A DNA stretch of 51,296 nucleotides from Candidatus Binatus sp. Its GTDB lineage: Bacteria > Desulfobacterota > Binatia > Binatales > Binataceae. Made by a program: the position numbers and the translations under genes. The number at the start of each line of letters is the position of its first letter. Within the stretch, counting starts at the first letter, position 1. The notes below the pieces were generated by a model. The model saw nothing but the letters and a program-made list of their open reading frames with translations, was not told the DNA's origin and did no database searches. Shown here in pieces: positions 33,646 through 42,021 of this stretch. The DNA is taken from contig NZ_DATCTO010000073.1 of the NCBI RefSeq assembly GCF_036567905.1, positions 1 through 51,296 on the forward strand, given 5' to 3'.

Positions 33646-35042
33646 GATCCTGCCGCCGCCATCGGTTCGCTTACGGCAACCTCGCGCCGTCTCGTCGCCA
33701 GCAGGTCGTACACCAGCATCGCATAGCCGCATGCGAACAGGAGCCCGAAGGCGAAGCGCGCCCACATGCCCTCGACGAACCACGGCCGCCCCTCCATCGC
33801 GAGAAACGCGCCCCAGGTCGAGCCGCCGATCGCGCGCTCATAGAAAGCCTGATCCATGCCCGCCACCAGCAGCGCGCCGACCATGCCCAGCATCCCGATG
33901 TTGAGCAGTGCGAACGACCATTTCCAGGCGCGGCCGTCGAGACCCTCATAGCCACGGCTCTTCTCCAGCGCGAGATAGAGCACCGCGATCACGCCGCATC
34001 CGTAAGCGCCCCAGAATGCGAAATGCCCGTGCGACGCCGTCCATTGGGTGCCATGCGAATAAAGGTTGATTTGCGGCAGCGTCATCATGAAGCCCCATAC
34101 GCCGCCACCGATGAAATTTCCGAAGGCCTCGGCCAGCGTCCAGTAGAACGCCGGACGATTGGCGGCGCGCAAATGATGACTGCCCGCGTCATACACCGCA
34201 TGCACCACCATCCCGAGCAGCGGCAGCGGTTCCAACGCCGAAAAAAATCCACCGATTGCGAACCAGTAGCGCGGCGTGCCGATCCAGAAATAGTGATGGC
34301 CCAGCCCGAGGATGCCCGTGCCAAGCACCAGCGCAACTTCCACGTAGAGCCAGCTCTCGACCACCCGTCGCGACGCGCCCACCAGATGAATCAGGGTCCA
34401 CGCCATGATGCATCCGATCAGTACTTCCCAGGTCGCTTCGACCCACAGATGAACCAGCCACCACCACCAGAACAGATCCTCCGACATGTTGCGAATTTCA
34501 GGAAAGGCGTCGAGGTAGAGGACCACCAGCGGGATCAGGTCGAACATCAATACGGTCAGGATGCCGGTACTCTTGCGCGCCTTGAAGGCAGTACCGATAA
34601 CGTTGTACGCGAACACCACCATCACCGCCACGATTCCCAGCGCGGCCCATCGAGGAGCTTCGACGTACTTGCGGCCCTGGTTGATGAACCACATCGACGC
34701 TTCGGTGGCCGAGCCGTATTGCACGAAGATAAATACCACCACCACCACGGCCACCGCCGCGCAGAAAACCCAGAAGAGGATTTCGGCCAGCGCGATGCCT
34801 TCGACCTCGCGCTCGAGTTCCTGCGGAAGGAACCAGTAGATCGCGCCGAGAAATCCCATCAGCAGCCAGATCACCAGCCCGTCGATGTGAACGATCTTCG
34901 CGCTGTTGAAGTTGAACACGTTCAGCAGAAAGCCGGGCCAGATGTAATAGATCGAGGACAGCAGGCCGAAGACCACCATCGCGCCGAACATCACCGTCGA
35001 GGCGGTGAGATACTTCAGGCCCAGCCGCTGGGATCGATACAT
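33642..35042 (-). CDS. norB: Nitric oxide reductase subunit B (cNorB)
   Basis: A 466-residue heme-copper oxidase-superfamily protein with about 12 helices, reducing NO to N2O. Start: ATG 35042 behind AAGGAGAAG. Heme and metal ligands align with known cNorB at a constant offset of nine: non-heme iron site His198, Glu202, His249 and His250 (VHLWVEATWEV, GLGHHYFWIG), Glu271 (ALEPLPLLG), heme b3 His338 and heme b His340 (TASHGHFAFWGAYG), and heme b His52 (IVHIDG). No N-terminal quinol-oxidising extension is present, so it needs the NorC partner encoded upstream. Confidence 0.95.
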   Translation of the reverse strand: MYRSQRLGLKYLTASTVMFGAMVVFGLLSSIYYIWPGFLLNVFNFNSAKIVHIDGLVIWLLMGFLGAIYWFLPQELEREVEGIALAEILFWVFCAAVAVVVVVFIFVQYGSATEASMWFINQGRKYVEAPRWAALGIVAVMVVFAYNVIGTAFKARKSTGILTVLMFDLIPLVVLYLDAFPEIRNMSEDLFWWWWLVHLWVEATWEVLIGCIMAWTLIHLVGASRRVVESWLYVEVALVLGTGILGLGHHYFWIGTPRYWFAIGGFFSALEPLPLLGMVVHAVYDAGSHHLRAANRPAFYWTLAEAFGNFIGGGVWGFMMTLPQINLYSHGTQWTASHGHFAFWGAYGCGVIAVLYLALEKSRGYEGLDGRAWKWSFALLNIGMLGMVGALLVAGMDQAFYERAIGGSTWGAFLAMEGRPWFVEGMWARFAFGLLFACGYAMLVYDLLATRRREVAVSEPMAAAGS

Positions 35043-35070
35043 CGCGCTCTTCTCCTTCGCGCCCCGTTGA

Positions 35071-35661
35071 CTACTGCCCGCTCGCGGCGCCGAATCGGTC
35101 GGGAAAGCCATTGCTGTCCACCGACGACATCCACTTCAGGTATGCGACCGCGGCCTCGGCCTCGTCGCGCTGGATATGCAGGTCGGGCATCGCACGCGCG
35201 CCAAGTCGCAGCGGATGCATCATGAACGCGGCAAGCTTGTCCGCGCGTTTAGGCCCGGCGTATATGCTCCACACCGGATCCATCCACGCGCGGGTCAGAT
35301 CGGGAGCGTAATATCCGCCGTTGCCGAAAAAGGTGTGACAATCGATGCAGGCGCGGCTCTGGATGACGAGCTTGCCCTTGCCGATGAGATCCGCGGCTTC
35401 CTCAGGGGAGTACTTGTGACCGAAGATAAGCTCCTCGCCCCCGATTTTTGGCGCATACTCGGCGCGCGCCGGATCGTATTGGTATGCGACCGAGTTGTTG
35501 ATTACGTCGTAAGCTGGGACGCGCGGGCTGCCGGGAGTGATTTGCCGCAGCGTGTCGATGGTGAGCGCGGCAAGCACCATCGACATGAAGATAGTGGCGG
35601 CGATCGCACCGGCGCGCCAAAAGAGTGGATCCTGTGTGTAGCGTTGCGCGCGCTCTGTCAT
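35071..35661 (-). CDS. norC: Nitric oxide reductase subunit C (cytochrome c)
   Basis: A 196-residue subunit with one N-terminal membrane anchor (AGAIAATIFMSMVLAALTID, 17-36) and a periplasmic cytochrome c domain. Heme c is attached at Cys105, Cys108 and His109 (RACIDCHTFFGNGGYYAPDL); the axial Met is in RLGARAMPDLHI near residue 159. NorC receives electrons from periplasmic donors and passes them to NorB, 28 nt downstream. It is the first gene of the operon; its start lies 29 nt from the NsrR operator. Confidence 0.95.
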   Translation of the reverse strand: MTERAQRYTQDPLFWRAGAIAATIFMSMVLAALTIDTLRQITPGSPRVPAYDVINNSVAYQYDPARAEYAPKIGGEELIFGHKYSPEEAADLIGKGKLVIQSRACIDCHTFFGNGGYYAPDLTRAWMDPVWSIYAGPKRADKLAAFMMHPLRLGARAMPDLHIQRDEAEAAVAYLKWMSSVDSNGFPDRFGAASGQ

Positions 35662-35690
35662 TGGCGCCCTCCCGCAACGATTTATAGCAG

Positions 35691-35713
35691 AAGATGGATT
35701 ATAAATACATGTT
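35691..35713. promoter_or_regulatory. NsrR operator
   Basis: A 23-bp near-palindrome starting AAGATGGATT, then ATAAATACATGTT. It agrees with the known NsrR box (AAGATG-N-ATTTTAAAT-N-CATCTT) except for a few central and end bases. It lies between the divergent norC (start 35661) and nsrR (start 35815) genes, beside norC, where bound NsrR would block transcription of norC and possibly of nsrR itself. NsrR is encoded next to it. Confidence 0.75.
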
Positions 35714-35814
35714 ACCAGAGATCAGCTTTCGATTCGCGGAGTCTTTCAGAGCGACCCATCGGAAAGAGGTGGCGAGTGAGTCGACGATCTGTTTGGCTCA
35801 ATGAAGAGGCCTTT

Positions 35815-36273
35815 ATGGAACTCACATTCTATACCGACTACGCGCTTCGAGTTCTGATCTATGCGGGGCTGTGCCGCGATCGGCTCTGCCTCATCTCCGA
35901 AATTGCCGAGCATTACGCCATCTCCCGCAATCACCTGACGAAGGTCGTGCATGGCCTCGCTCGTGGAGGTTTCGTCCAGACTCATCGCGGCAAGAGCGGT
36001 GGTCTCGCCCTGGCGAGATCGCCCCAAGAGATCAGTCTTGGCGACGTGGTCCGGTACATGGAAGGCCCCTTCCGCCCAGTCGAATGTTTCCGAACCGGCA
36101 ACCTGTGTGTAGTGACCGGGCCGTGCAGTCTGCCGAAGATCCTCGAAGATGCATTCCACGCATTTATCGATGTTCTCAACGCCCATACTCTGGCGGACTT
36201 GCTCCATCATCGCGGGCAGTTGACGAAGCTTCTCTTCCCGCCCTCGTCGTCTCGGCAAACGGAAATGGCTTAG
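35815..36273 (+). CDS. nsrR: NsrR, Rrf2-family NO-sensing repressor
   Basis: A 152-residue protein. The N-terminus MELTFYTDYALRVLIYAGLC is typical of NsrR; Asp8 matches the Asp ligand known in Streptomyces NsrR. A winged helix-turn-helix follows (ISEIAEHYAISRNHLTKVVH, GFVQTHRGKSGGLALARSP). Three Cys at 91, 98 and 104 (VECFRTGNLCVVTGPCSL) would ligate the [4Fe-4S] cluster; NO destroys it and lifts repression. The ATG at 35815 is preferred over the very long upstream frame. The operator at 35691-35713 and the neighbouring norC, nirK and nnrS make the NO-stress/denitrification regulon clear. Confidence 0.92.
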   Translation: MELTFYTDYALRVLIYAGLCRDRLCLISEIAEHYAISRNHLTKVVHGLARGGFVQTHRGKSGGLALARSPQEISLGDVVRYMEGPFRPVECFRTGNLCVVTGPCSLPKILEDAFHAFIDVLNAHTLADLLHHRGQLTKLLFPPSSSRQTEMA

Positions 36274-36289
36274 AGGCAAGTAATCGTCA

Positions 36290-37480
36290 GTGACGCTGCC
36301 CGAAAATGTTGAACGCGCGGCGCTATCGCCGCCTGCGGCCATCTCGCGTTGGCGTAGCGAACCGTTCCGGCTGTTCTTTCCGCTGGGCGTCCTCTTCGCG
36401 TGGATCGGTGTAGGTCACTGGCTGCTGTACACCACCGGAGCGACTGCTACCTATTCGTGCCGCTTTCACGGCCTGGTGCAGATGCAGGCGTTCATGATGG
36501 CGTTTGCCGTGGGGTTTCTACTCACTGCTCTGCCGCGCCGAACGCAATCCCCGCCAGTTGGGCGAATGGAGATGGCGGCGTTGGCGGCAGCGCTGGTTGT
36601 CACCACTGGCGCGGCGATTATCGAGTCGTGGGTTTTGGCCGAAATCGCTTACGCAACGCTGTTTGTGCTGCTCATCCAGTTTGCGCTGCGTCGATTCTTG
36701 GCTAGCACTGCGGGCCGCCGCCCGCCGGCCGCCTTCGTGCTCTTGCCTATCGCCGCCGCACAGGGTCTGGCGGGCGCTGCGCTGATCGCCGCAGCCGACG
36801 CGAACGCCGTGCTTCCCTCGAGCGGCCATCTTGGTGCGTTGCTGGTCGAGCAGGGAGTATTTCTATGCCTTGCGGTTGGCATCGGCAGTCTGGTTCTGCC
36901 GCTCATCGGCGGCGCACCTCCACCTCCAGACCTGGGCTCCGCGCCTCGCGAAGCCTGGAAGGCGCTGGCATATGCGGCAGCCGGGGTTGCGATCTTTGCA
37001 AGCTTGCTGCTTGAACAGCTTGGCTTTGAACGAAGCGGCCCGCTGTTTCGCGCGATGGTAGTAGCGATCGGACTTGGGTTCGGAGGCGGTGCATTGCGCC
37101 TGCCCGGCAAGCCGGGTGCGCACCGCAAGCTGGTGTGGCTCGCGGTGTGGCTAATGCCAGTGGGATTGATCGCCTCGGCAATCTGGCCCGACTATCGCGT
37201 GCCGGCCCTGCACATTCTCTATATTGGCGGCTTTAGCATGATGGCTTTTGGAGTAGGCAGCCACGTTGCGATGAGCCATCTGAATATGGAGCAACTCGCG
37301 CTTGGGAGGCCGCCCGCGGTGATCATACTGGGCGCGGCATTCGTGATCGCGCTGTGCGCGAGGCTGGCGGCCGATGCCAGCGATACCTACTTCATTCACG
37401 TCGGATGGGCGGCCGCCGTGTGGATTTTGGGCTCGGCGGTTTGGTTGGCCTTCTTCGGCCCGAAGCTGCTTCGTTCCTGA
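36290..37480 (+). CDS. nnrS: NnrS family membrane protein
   Basis: A 396-residue polytopic membrane protein with about 12 helices and a GTG start 17 nt after nsrR. NnrS features: WRSEPFRLFFPLGVLFAWIG, GATATYSCRFHGLVQMQAFM, MAFAVGFLLTALPRR at the N-terminus and LHILYIGGFSMMAFGVGSHV near residue 305. NnrS proteins are heme- and copper-containing membrane proteins that protect against NO or nitrosative stress and are typically under NsrR or NnrR control, in line with this position. Probably co-transcribed with nsrR. Confidence 0.9.
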   Translation: MTLPENVERAALSPPAAISRWRSEPFRLFFPLGVLFAWIGVGHWLLYTTGATATYSCRFHGLVQMQAFMMAFAVGFLLTALPRRTQSPPVGRMEMAALAAALVVTTGAAIIESWVLAEIAYATLFVLLIQFALRRFLASTAGRRPPAAFVLLPIAAAQGLAGAALIAAADANAVLPSSGHLGALLVEQGVFLCLAVGIGSLVLPLIGGAPPPPDLGSAPREAWKALAYAAAGVAIFASLLLEQLGFERSGPLFRAMVVAIGLGFGGGALRLPGKPGAHRKLVWLAVWLMPVGLIASAIWPDYRVPALHILYIGGFSMMAFGVGSHVAMSHLNMEQLALGRPPAVIILGAAFVIALCARLAADASDTYFIHVGWAAAVWILGSAVWLAFFGPKLLRS

Positions 37481-37585
37481 ATCGCCATCGGTGTGGCTCC
37501 TCAAAACCTCAACCATGCGAGCGGGAACGCGAATTGTCCATTCGGGCTGACCGGAAAATAACAGTGTTTGGATATTTGCACGCGC

Positions 37586-37667
37586 GCGTCAACCACCGTG
37601 CGTCAACCGCCACTTGTCAACCGCCGCTCAAGTGTCAACCGCCTTGTCAACCGTCAACCGGTTGACG
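37586..37667. repeat. Cluster of GTCAACC repeats with terminal palindrome
   Basis: Six direct copies of GTCAACC begin at 37588, 37602, 37616, 37634, 37646 and 37653; an inverted copy at 37660-37666 makes a perfect palindrome CGTCAACCGGTTGACG (37652-37667). Spacings are 14, 14, 18, 12 and 7 bp. Most copies continue GTCAACCGCC. The array resembles iterons or a multi-site operator; no protein that would bind it is visible nearby. Confidence 0.7.
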
Positions 37668-37741
37668 CGGGAGAGCGGTTCGCATCAGACTGCGTCATCC
37701 GCCAAACAGTCTGGCATGTTATCCTACTTTTTGGAGAAGTG

Positions 37742-37849
37742 ATGAAATCGGCGCGTGGGGCGCGATTCACGCGCGGTCATGGACCCGGAGAATGCCAACG
37801 GCCGCGGCTGACGGCAAAAATCCCACAAAATTCTCTGTTCGCGATTTAG
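37742..37849 (+). CDS. Possible 35-residue ORF
   Basis: Begins with ATG 37742 behind GGAGAAGTG, a good ribosome binding site, and encodes MKSARGARFTRGHGPGECQR plus 15 more residues before TAG. It is downstream of the GTCAACC repeat cluster. It could be the truncated start of a longer gene or spurious. No family recognised. Confidence 0.25.
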   Translation: MKSARGARFTRGHGPGECQRPRLTAKIPQNSLFAI

Positions 37850-37938
37850 GTGGTTCCATCTGCGAGCCGGCCGACATCTAGAGGGAACCCGGGACGCACC
37901 CCAGCTAGGGCGCGTGGAAGCAACTCGGCCCGCGTAAG

Positions 37939-38221
37939 CTATCGAACGTCCAGCGCCTGTTCCTGCGCGTTCCAGAGCGGGGGCAGCTCGATTCTTTGGG
38001 TCATTGCTACGGTGGTAAGGTCCGCAGGCTGGCGGCCTTCGACGATCGCCTCGACGTTCCGGGGCGCGAGAAACGCCGGCCGCATCATGCGCCGCACGTA
38101 ACGGCCCGTAAGATGTTCTCGCTTGGCGATCTCGCCGATCGACCGCGCCCGGCCCGCCAGCAGATCGTTGGACCATCGATACGCACGGGCGGTCGCCTTG
38201 AGCAGCGGCAGATCGACGCGG
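37939..38221 (-). pseudogene. Serine recombinase C-terminal fragment
   Basis: The minus strand encodes about 93 residues: VDLPLLKATARAYRWSNDLL, SIGEIAKREHLTGRYVRRMM, RPAFLAPRNVEAIVEGRQPA and IELPPLWNAQEQALDVR before TAG. This helix-turn-helix followed by LAPxxVEAIxxGxQPxxL and the IPLxWxxQ ending is the C-terminus of large serine recombinases/resolvases. The catalytic N-terminal domain is missing; the frame meets an IS remnant at 38222. Confidence 0.7.
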
Positions 38222-38654
38222 GGCGCCCCCAGAGCGCGTTAGCGCTGCTCATCTGCCGAATCAGATCGCGAATCTCGCGCTCCACCGATGGCCGCCCTGA
38301 TCTCGACCGCCATCGCCAAAACAGGCGAAATCCCTGACGGTGCCATTGGACGACCGTGGCCGGCTTGACCAACACCATCATTTCCAGACAGCGCGGCCAC
38401 AATCGGTAGAGCACGACCCAGAGCAAGCGGTCGAAAGCAAATAGACGCAGCCGACCCGGCCGCTGGCGGCGAAGAACGTGCAGCTGATGACGGAGCGCGA
38501 GGTTCTCTAGTTCCACAACCGCCCGGCTACGGAATCGGCGGGCAACAACCGAGACGATGGATCGCTCGACGAGTTTAAGCATGCCGGCGACACTACGGCG
38601 GCCCTTACCAAAACTCTAGACTTTTCGCCCTTTTCGGAGTTTTTAGTAGGCACA
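38222..38654 (-). mobile_element. IS left end with transposase N-terminal third
   Basis: Reading on the minus strand, the terminal repeat TGTGCCTACTAAAAACTCCG at 38654 is followed by a leader and, from 38582, the N-terminal transposase part: MLKLVERSIVSVVARRFRSR, LENLALRHQLHVLRRQRPGR, LVKPATVVQWHRQGFRLFWR and IRDLIRQMSSANALWG. This is the helix-turn-helix region of integrase-core ISs; the catalytic core is missing. The element breaks off at about 38222 into the recombinase fragment. Same IS family as at 5.2, 6.1, 9.4 and 10.8 kb. Confidence 0.8.
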
Positions 38655-38703
38655 CTGCGCGTCCGGATTATCCGGGCGCTGAGATTCACAAGGAGTTCGT
38701 ACC

Positions 38704-40131
38704 ATGCCCAAGGCAGCAAAGAAGCAGCAAGAGCCCTCCGGACCTTTCGGAGATATGTTCCCCTATCGCGAAACCTTCGAGACCTACCACGAACTGCCCA
38801 AGAAGGGCCGCCCGGCCGAGGAGGTCTTGCGCAAGTTGCGCAGCATCGCGCGCCACGAGGACGCGCGCTGGCAGACCGGCCAGATCTCGGGCACCTACTT
38901 CCACGGCGGGATGGAGCACTATGCCTACCTCAACCGCGTGTTTGCGCTCTTCTCGCACGTCAACCTGCTGCACCGCGACATGTGCCCGAGTGGGACCAAA
39001 TTCGAGGGCGAGATAATCGCGATGACCGCGCGGATGCTGGGCGCGGCGCTGGCGCGCGAGAACGATCCGCAGGCCGACGTGTGCGGAGCGATCACTTCGG
39101 GCGGCACCGAGAGCGTCATCCTGCCGATGCTGGCGTATCGGGAGAAAGCCAAAGCCGAGCGCTCAATCACGGCGCCCGAGATGGTGGTGCCGGAGACGAT
39201 TCATCCGGCATTTTCCAAGGGCGCGCACTTTTTCGGCATCAAGCTGATTCGCGTGCCGGTCGGAGCCGATTACCTGGCCGACGTGAACGCGATGCGGCGC
39301 GCGATCGGGCCCAACACCATCGCGATCGCGGGTTCGGCGGCGAATTTCCCGCACGGGCTGATCGATCCGATCGAGAAGTTGTCCGAGCTGGCGCTTGAAG
39401 CCGGCGTCGGCCTGCACGTCGATAGCTGCTTCGGCGGTTTCATTCTGCCGTGGATCGCAAAGCTCGGGTACGACGTTCCGGCGTTCGACTTCCGCCTGCC
39501 CGGCGTCACCTCGATGTCCTGCGATACGCACAAATGGGGCTACGGGCTCAAGGGCGCGTCGGTGGTGCTCTATCGCAATCGCGCGTTGCGCCGGCGGATG
39601 TACTTCGCGATGACCGACTGGCAGGGCGGGTTGTATGCGTCGCCCACCGTGGCGGGCAGCCGCTCGGAAGGAATCAGCGCATCGACCTGGGCGGCGATGG
39701 TCACGCTCGGCGAGGAGGGATACCTGAAGACGACCCGTCGCATCATGAAGGCGGCGGACACGATCAAGTCGGGGGTCGCAAAAATCCCGGAGCTCAAGAT
39801 TATCGGCAAGCCGACCTACTGCATCGCGTTCACGTCCGACAAGGTGGACATCTACCACGTCAACGATTTTCTCGTGGAGCGTGGATGGCGGCTTAACGGG
39901 CTGCAGCGACCCGCGGGCTTTCACCTGTGCGTCACCCTGCCGCAGACGCTTCCGGGCGTGGCGGCGCGTTTCGTCAAGGACATCGCAGCCGGCGTCGAGT
40001 ACGCGAAGAATCCGCCGGCGGCGCCAGCGCGCAGCGGCGCGGTGTACGGCGGCGGCGCAGCCTCGCTCGATCCATCGATGGTGAATGAACTGATGCTGGC
40101 TTGGCTCGACTCGAGCACCGAAGTCCCGTAA
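38704..40131 (+). CDS. PLP-dependent decarboxylase/lyase, sphingosine-1-phosphate-lyase-like
   Basis: A 475-residue fold-type I PLP enzyme. Start: ATG 38704 behind AAGGAG. Signature parts: SGTYFHGGMEHYAYLNRVF, AITSGGTESVILPMLAYREK (phosphate-binding loop), VVPETIHPAFSKGAHFFG, VGLHVDSCFGGFILPW with the PLP-binding Asp, and the Schiff-base Lys in SMSCDTHKWGYGLKGASVV. The combination with SAANFPHGLIDPIEKLSELA matches the group-II decarboxylases related to sphingosine-1-phosphate lyase rather than glutamate decarboxylases. No N-terminal membrane anchor is seen, so a cytosolic bacterial form is expected. Substrate unproven: a phosphorylated long-chain base or an amino acid. Confidence 0.85.
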   Translation: MPKAAKKQQEPSGPFGDMFPYRETFETYHELPKKGRPAEEVLRKLRSIARHEDARWQTGQISGTYFHGGMEHYAYLNRVFALFSHVNLLHRDMCPSGTKFEGEIIAMTARMLGAALARENDPQADVCGAITSGGTESVILPMLAYREKAKAERSITAPEMVVPETIHPAFSKGAHFFGIKLIRVPVGADYLADVNAMRRAIGPNTIAIAGSAANFPHGLIDPIEKLSELALEAGVGLHVDSCFGGFILPWIAKLGYDVPAFDFRLPGVTSMSCDTHKWGYGLKGASVVLYRNRALRRRMYFAMTDWQGGLYASPTVAGSRSEGISASTWAAMVTLGEEGYLKTTRRIMKAADTIKSGVAKIPELKIIGKPTYCIAFTSDKVDIYHVNDFLVERGWRLNGLQRPAGFHLCVTLPQTLPGVAARFVKDIAAGVEYAKNPPAAPARSGAVYGGGAASLDPSMVNELMLAWLDSSTEVP

Positions 40132-40159
40132 CCGGGCCGGCCCGCGAGGAGACCAGCCT

Positions 40160-40972
40160 ATGCCGGCGATGGATGATCGCGCGATCGAAGAGTACGCCGC
40201 CTTTGCCTGCCATCTGGCGGACCTCGCGGGACGCACGATCCTGCCGTATTTTCGCGTGCGCTTGGCGGTCGAGAATAAGGCGGGCGGCAGCGGCTACGAT
40301 CCGGTGACGCTCGCCGATCGTGCAGCGGAGCGAGCGATCCGCGACGAGATTCACCGTGTTCATCCCGGCCACGGAATCCTCGGCGAGGAGCACGGCTCCG
40401 CGGCCGGCACCGACGCGCTGACCTGGATCATCGATCCGATTGACGGGACGCGCGCCTTCATTATCGGACAACTGCATTGGGGCGTTTTGATCGCACTCAA
40501 CGACGGCGCGCGACCGGTGATCGGCGTGATGCATCAGCCGTACACGGGCGAGACGTTCGTCGGCTCACGTCTGGGCGCCGAACTGAGGCGCCACGGCACA
40601 AGCAACTCACTGCAGGTGCGCGAATGCCGGCGGCTCGAAGACGCGATCGTCTGCGCAACCGATCCGGCGATGTTCTCGGGTCCGGGCGAACGCGACGCAT
40701 TTCGCCAGCTCGCGTCCAAGGCGCGGATGAGGCGCTACGGCGGCGATTGCTATTCGTACTGCCTGCTCGCCGCGGGCTTCATCGATCTGGTGATCGAATC
40801 GAGCCTCCAGTCGTACGATATTCAACCCGTCATCCCGATCATCGAGGCCGCAGGTGGAATCGTGACGAGTTGGTCGGGCGGCCTGCCATATGACGGCGGG
40901 CAGATCATCGCCGCCGGCGATCGCGAGCTGCACAAAATCGCGCTCGCGATGCTGGCGCCCGCCGCGCGATAA
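40160..40972 (+). CDS. hisN: Inositol-monophosphatase-family phosphatase, HisN-like
   Basis: A 270-residue Mg2+-dependent phosphatase. Metal-binding motifs: GILGEEHG with Glu, WIIDPIDGTRAFIIG (DPxDGTxxF) and SSLQSYDIQPVIPIIEAAGG with Asp near the C-terminus. The segments RYGGDCYSYCLLAAGFIDLV and VIPIIEAAGGIVTSW are typical of the histidinol-phosphatase HisN branch of the family, rather than of SuhB. HisN removes phosphate from L-histidinol phosphate. No other his genes are nearby, so a different sugar or inositol phosphate substrate remains possible. Start ATG 40160 follows GAGGAGA, 28 nt after the PLP enzyme; both may be co-transcribed. Confidence 0.8.
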   Translation: MPAMDDRAIEEYAAFACHLADLAGRTILPYFRVRLAVENKAGGSGYDPVTLADRAAERAIRDEIHRVHPGHGILGEEHGSAAGTDALTWIIDPIDGTRAFIIGQLHWGVLIALNDGARPVIGVMHQPYTGETFVGSRLGAELRRHGTSNSLQVRECRRLEDAIVCATDPAMFSGPGERDAFRQLASKARMRRYGGDCYSYCLLAAGFIDLVIESSLQSYDIQPVIPIIEAAGGIVTSWSGGLPYDGGQIIAAGDRELHKIALAMLAPAAR

Positions 40973-40996
40973 CCGAATCTGCCTGCGTCGCCTTAC

Positions 40997-41072
40997 TGGA
41001 GCCACCCGCCGGATTCGAACCGGCGACCTGCTGATTACGAATCAGCTGCTCTACCAACTGAGCTAGGGTGGC
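40997..41072 (-). tRNA. tRNA-Thr (anticodon CGU)
   Basis: A 76-nt tRNA on the minus strand with 7-bp acceptor stem GCCACCC/GGGTGGC, D arm TAGCTCAGTTGGTAGAGC, anticodon stem GCTGA/TCAGC with loop TTCGTAA giving anticodon CGT, and T arm with GTTCGAATC. U is the discriminator and CCA is encoded. All arms pair perfectly, and CGU reads the ACG threonine codon. Confidence 0.97.
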
Positions 41073-41510
41073 TTTCCATCGCGCCGCTCCGCCGACGGAA
41101 TTAGCAGATTAGCGAAGCTGGCGCTGGCGAGAAAGACTCCGCGGGCCGGCAAGCGCGGAAATTGCGCGGGGGCTGGCCGGGCTCGAACGCGATCTCGATT
41201 CAGGCGCATTTGCGCGGATCGCGGCACCCTGACTCGCGGCGAAACGATCGCGCGTCAACTGTGTCAGCACCTTCATCAGGCGCGGCCGTCCAGCATATTC
41301 GCGGTTAAGAATCAGTGCGAAGAACCGTTCGTTAGCGATAATTTTTAGGTTTTAATTTGCCAATTCAAGTTATGACCGGGTGCTTCGTGTTTGATGGTTC
41401 TTCTTTGATTCTTACAAACTGTCACAAAATTTGACTTAGTCTCGACCGAAGGTGATGGTGTCCGCGAATGACTACACAGGTGTGAAAAGTCATGCGCGGT
41501 CGGTAGGAAC
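41073..41510. other. Intergenic region downstream of tRNA-Thr
   Basis: About 440 bp with no gene I can support on either strand. The last 170 bp are AT-richer (ACAAACTGTCACAAAATTTG near 41415) and probably hold the promoter of the secreted-protein gene that follows. No attachment-site duplication of the tRNA end was seen. Confidence 0.4.
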
Positions 41511-41846
41511 GTGCTGACAAGGTTTCGTGCGAGGTACGGTGTGAGTTTGTATCTGGTCGCGACAACTGCCTGCGTCCTTGCAATATTCGCGATTGTGTCG
41601 TGTCCGGCGTATCCCGGCGACTCGAGCAAGGGCGCGTCTCACGACACGAGCGCGTCGTCGAGCACTGCGATGCCGGCAGCGGCCATGCCGGAGTCGGCGC
41701 CGTCGATCATCATCGGCGGAGCGCCACCAACCCCGCAAGCCGCGCCGCTGGGATCGGAACCATCGAGTAATCGTCCAGTGTCGAGCTCTCCGCCGGACAC
41801 GACTGACTATTCGAGACCAGCGAGACCGAATGAAAAGGCGCCGTAG
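41511..41846 (+). CDS. Small secreted Ser/Pro/Ala-rich protein
   Basis: A 111-residue protein with a GTG start and an export or anchor helix (VSLYLVATTACVLAIFAIVS). The mature part is low-complexity and disordered, rich in Ser, Pro and Ala. It ends PPDTTDYSRPARPNEKAP. A closely similar segment, PPDVTNYARPATAYDIG, occurs near the N-terminus of the large secreted protein encoded downstream (42022-45207), so the two may share ancestry or a binding partner. Otherwise no recognised domain. Confidence 0.55.
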   Translation: MLTRFRARYGVSLYLVATTACVLAIFAIVSCPAYPGDSSKGASHDTSASSSTAMPAAAMPESAPSIIIGGAPPTPQAAPLGSEPSSNRPVSSSPPDTTDYSRPARPNEKAP

Positions 41847-42021
41847 CTCTCTGACGCAGCCTGGCGGTTTGAGGAGACCGCTCCAGAGCGAAAATTAGAA
41901 GGGAAATTAGGAGATAGACGGGCTTTTGAGCCGAGCCCCAAGTAGGAAGAGGCAACCAGTAAACCAAGCATCGTCAAATGGAGGAGCGAGGATCAATCGA
42001 CGATCCTCGCGGGGGAAAGCA

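Noticed and set aside
37586..37667. CRISPR array
   Set aside because: The repeat core is only 7 bp and spacers are 0-11 bp and irregular; no cas genes are present.
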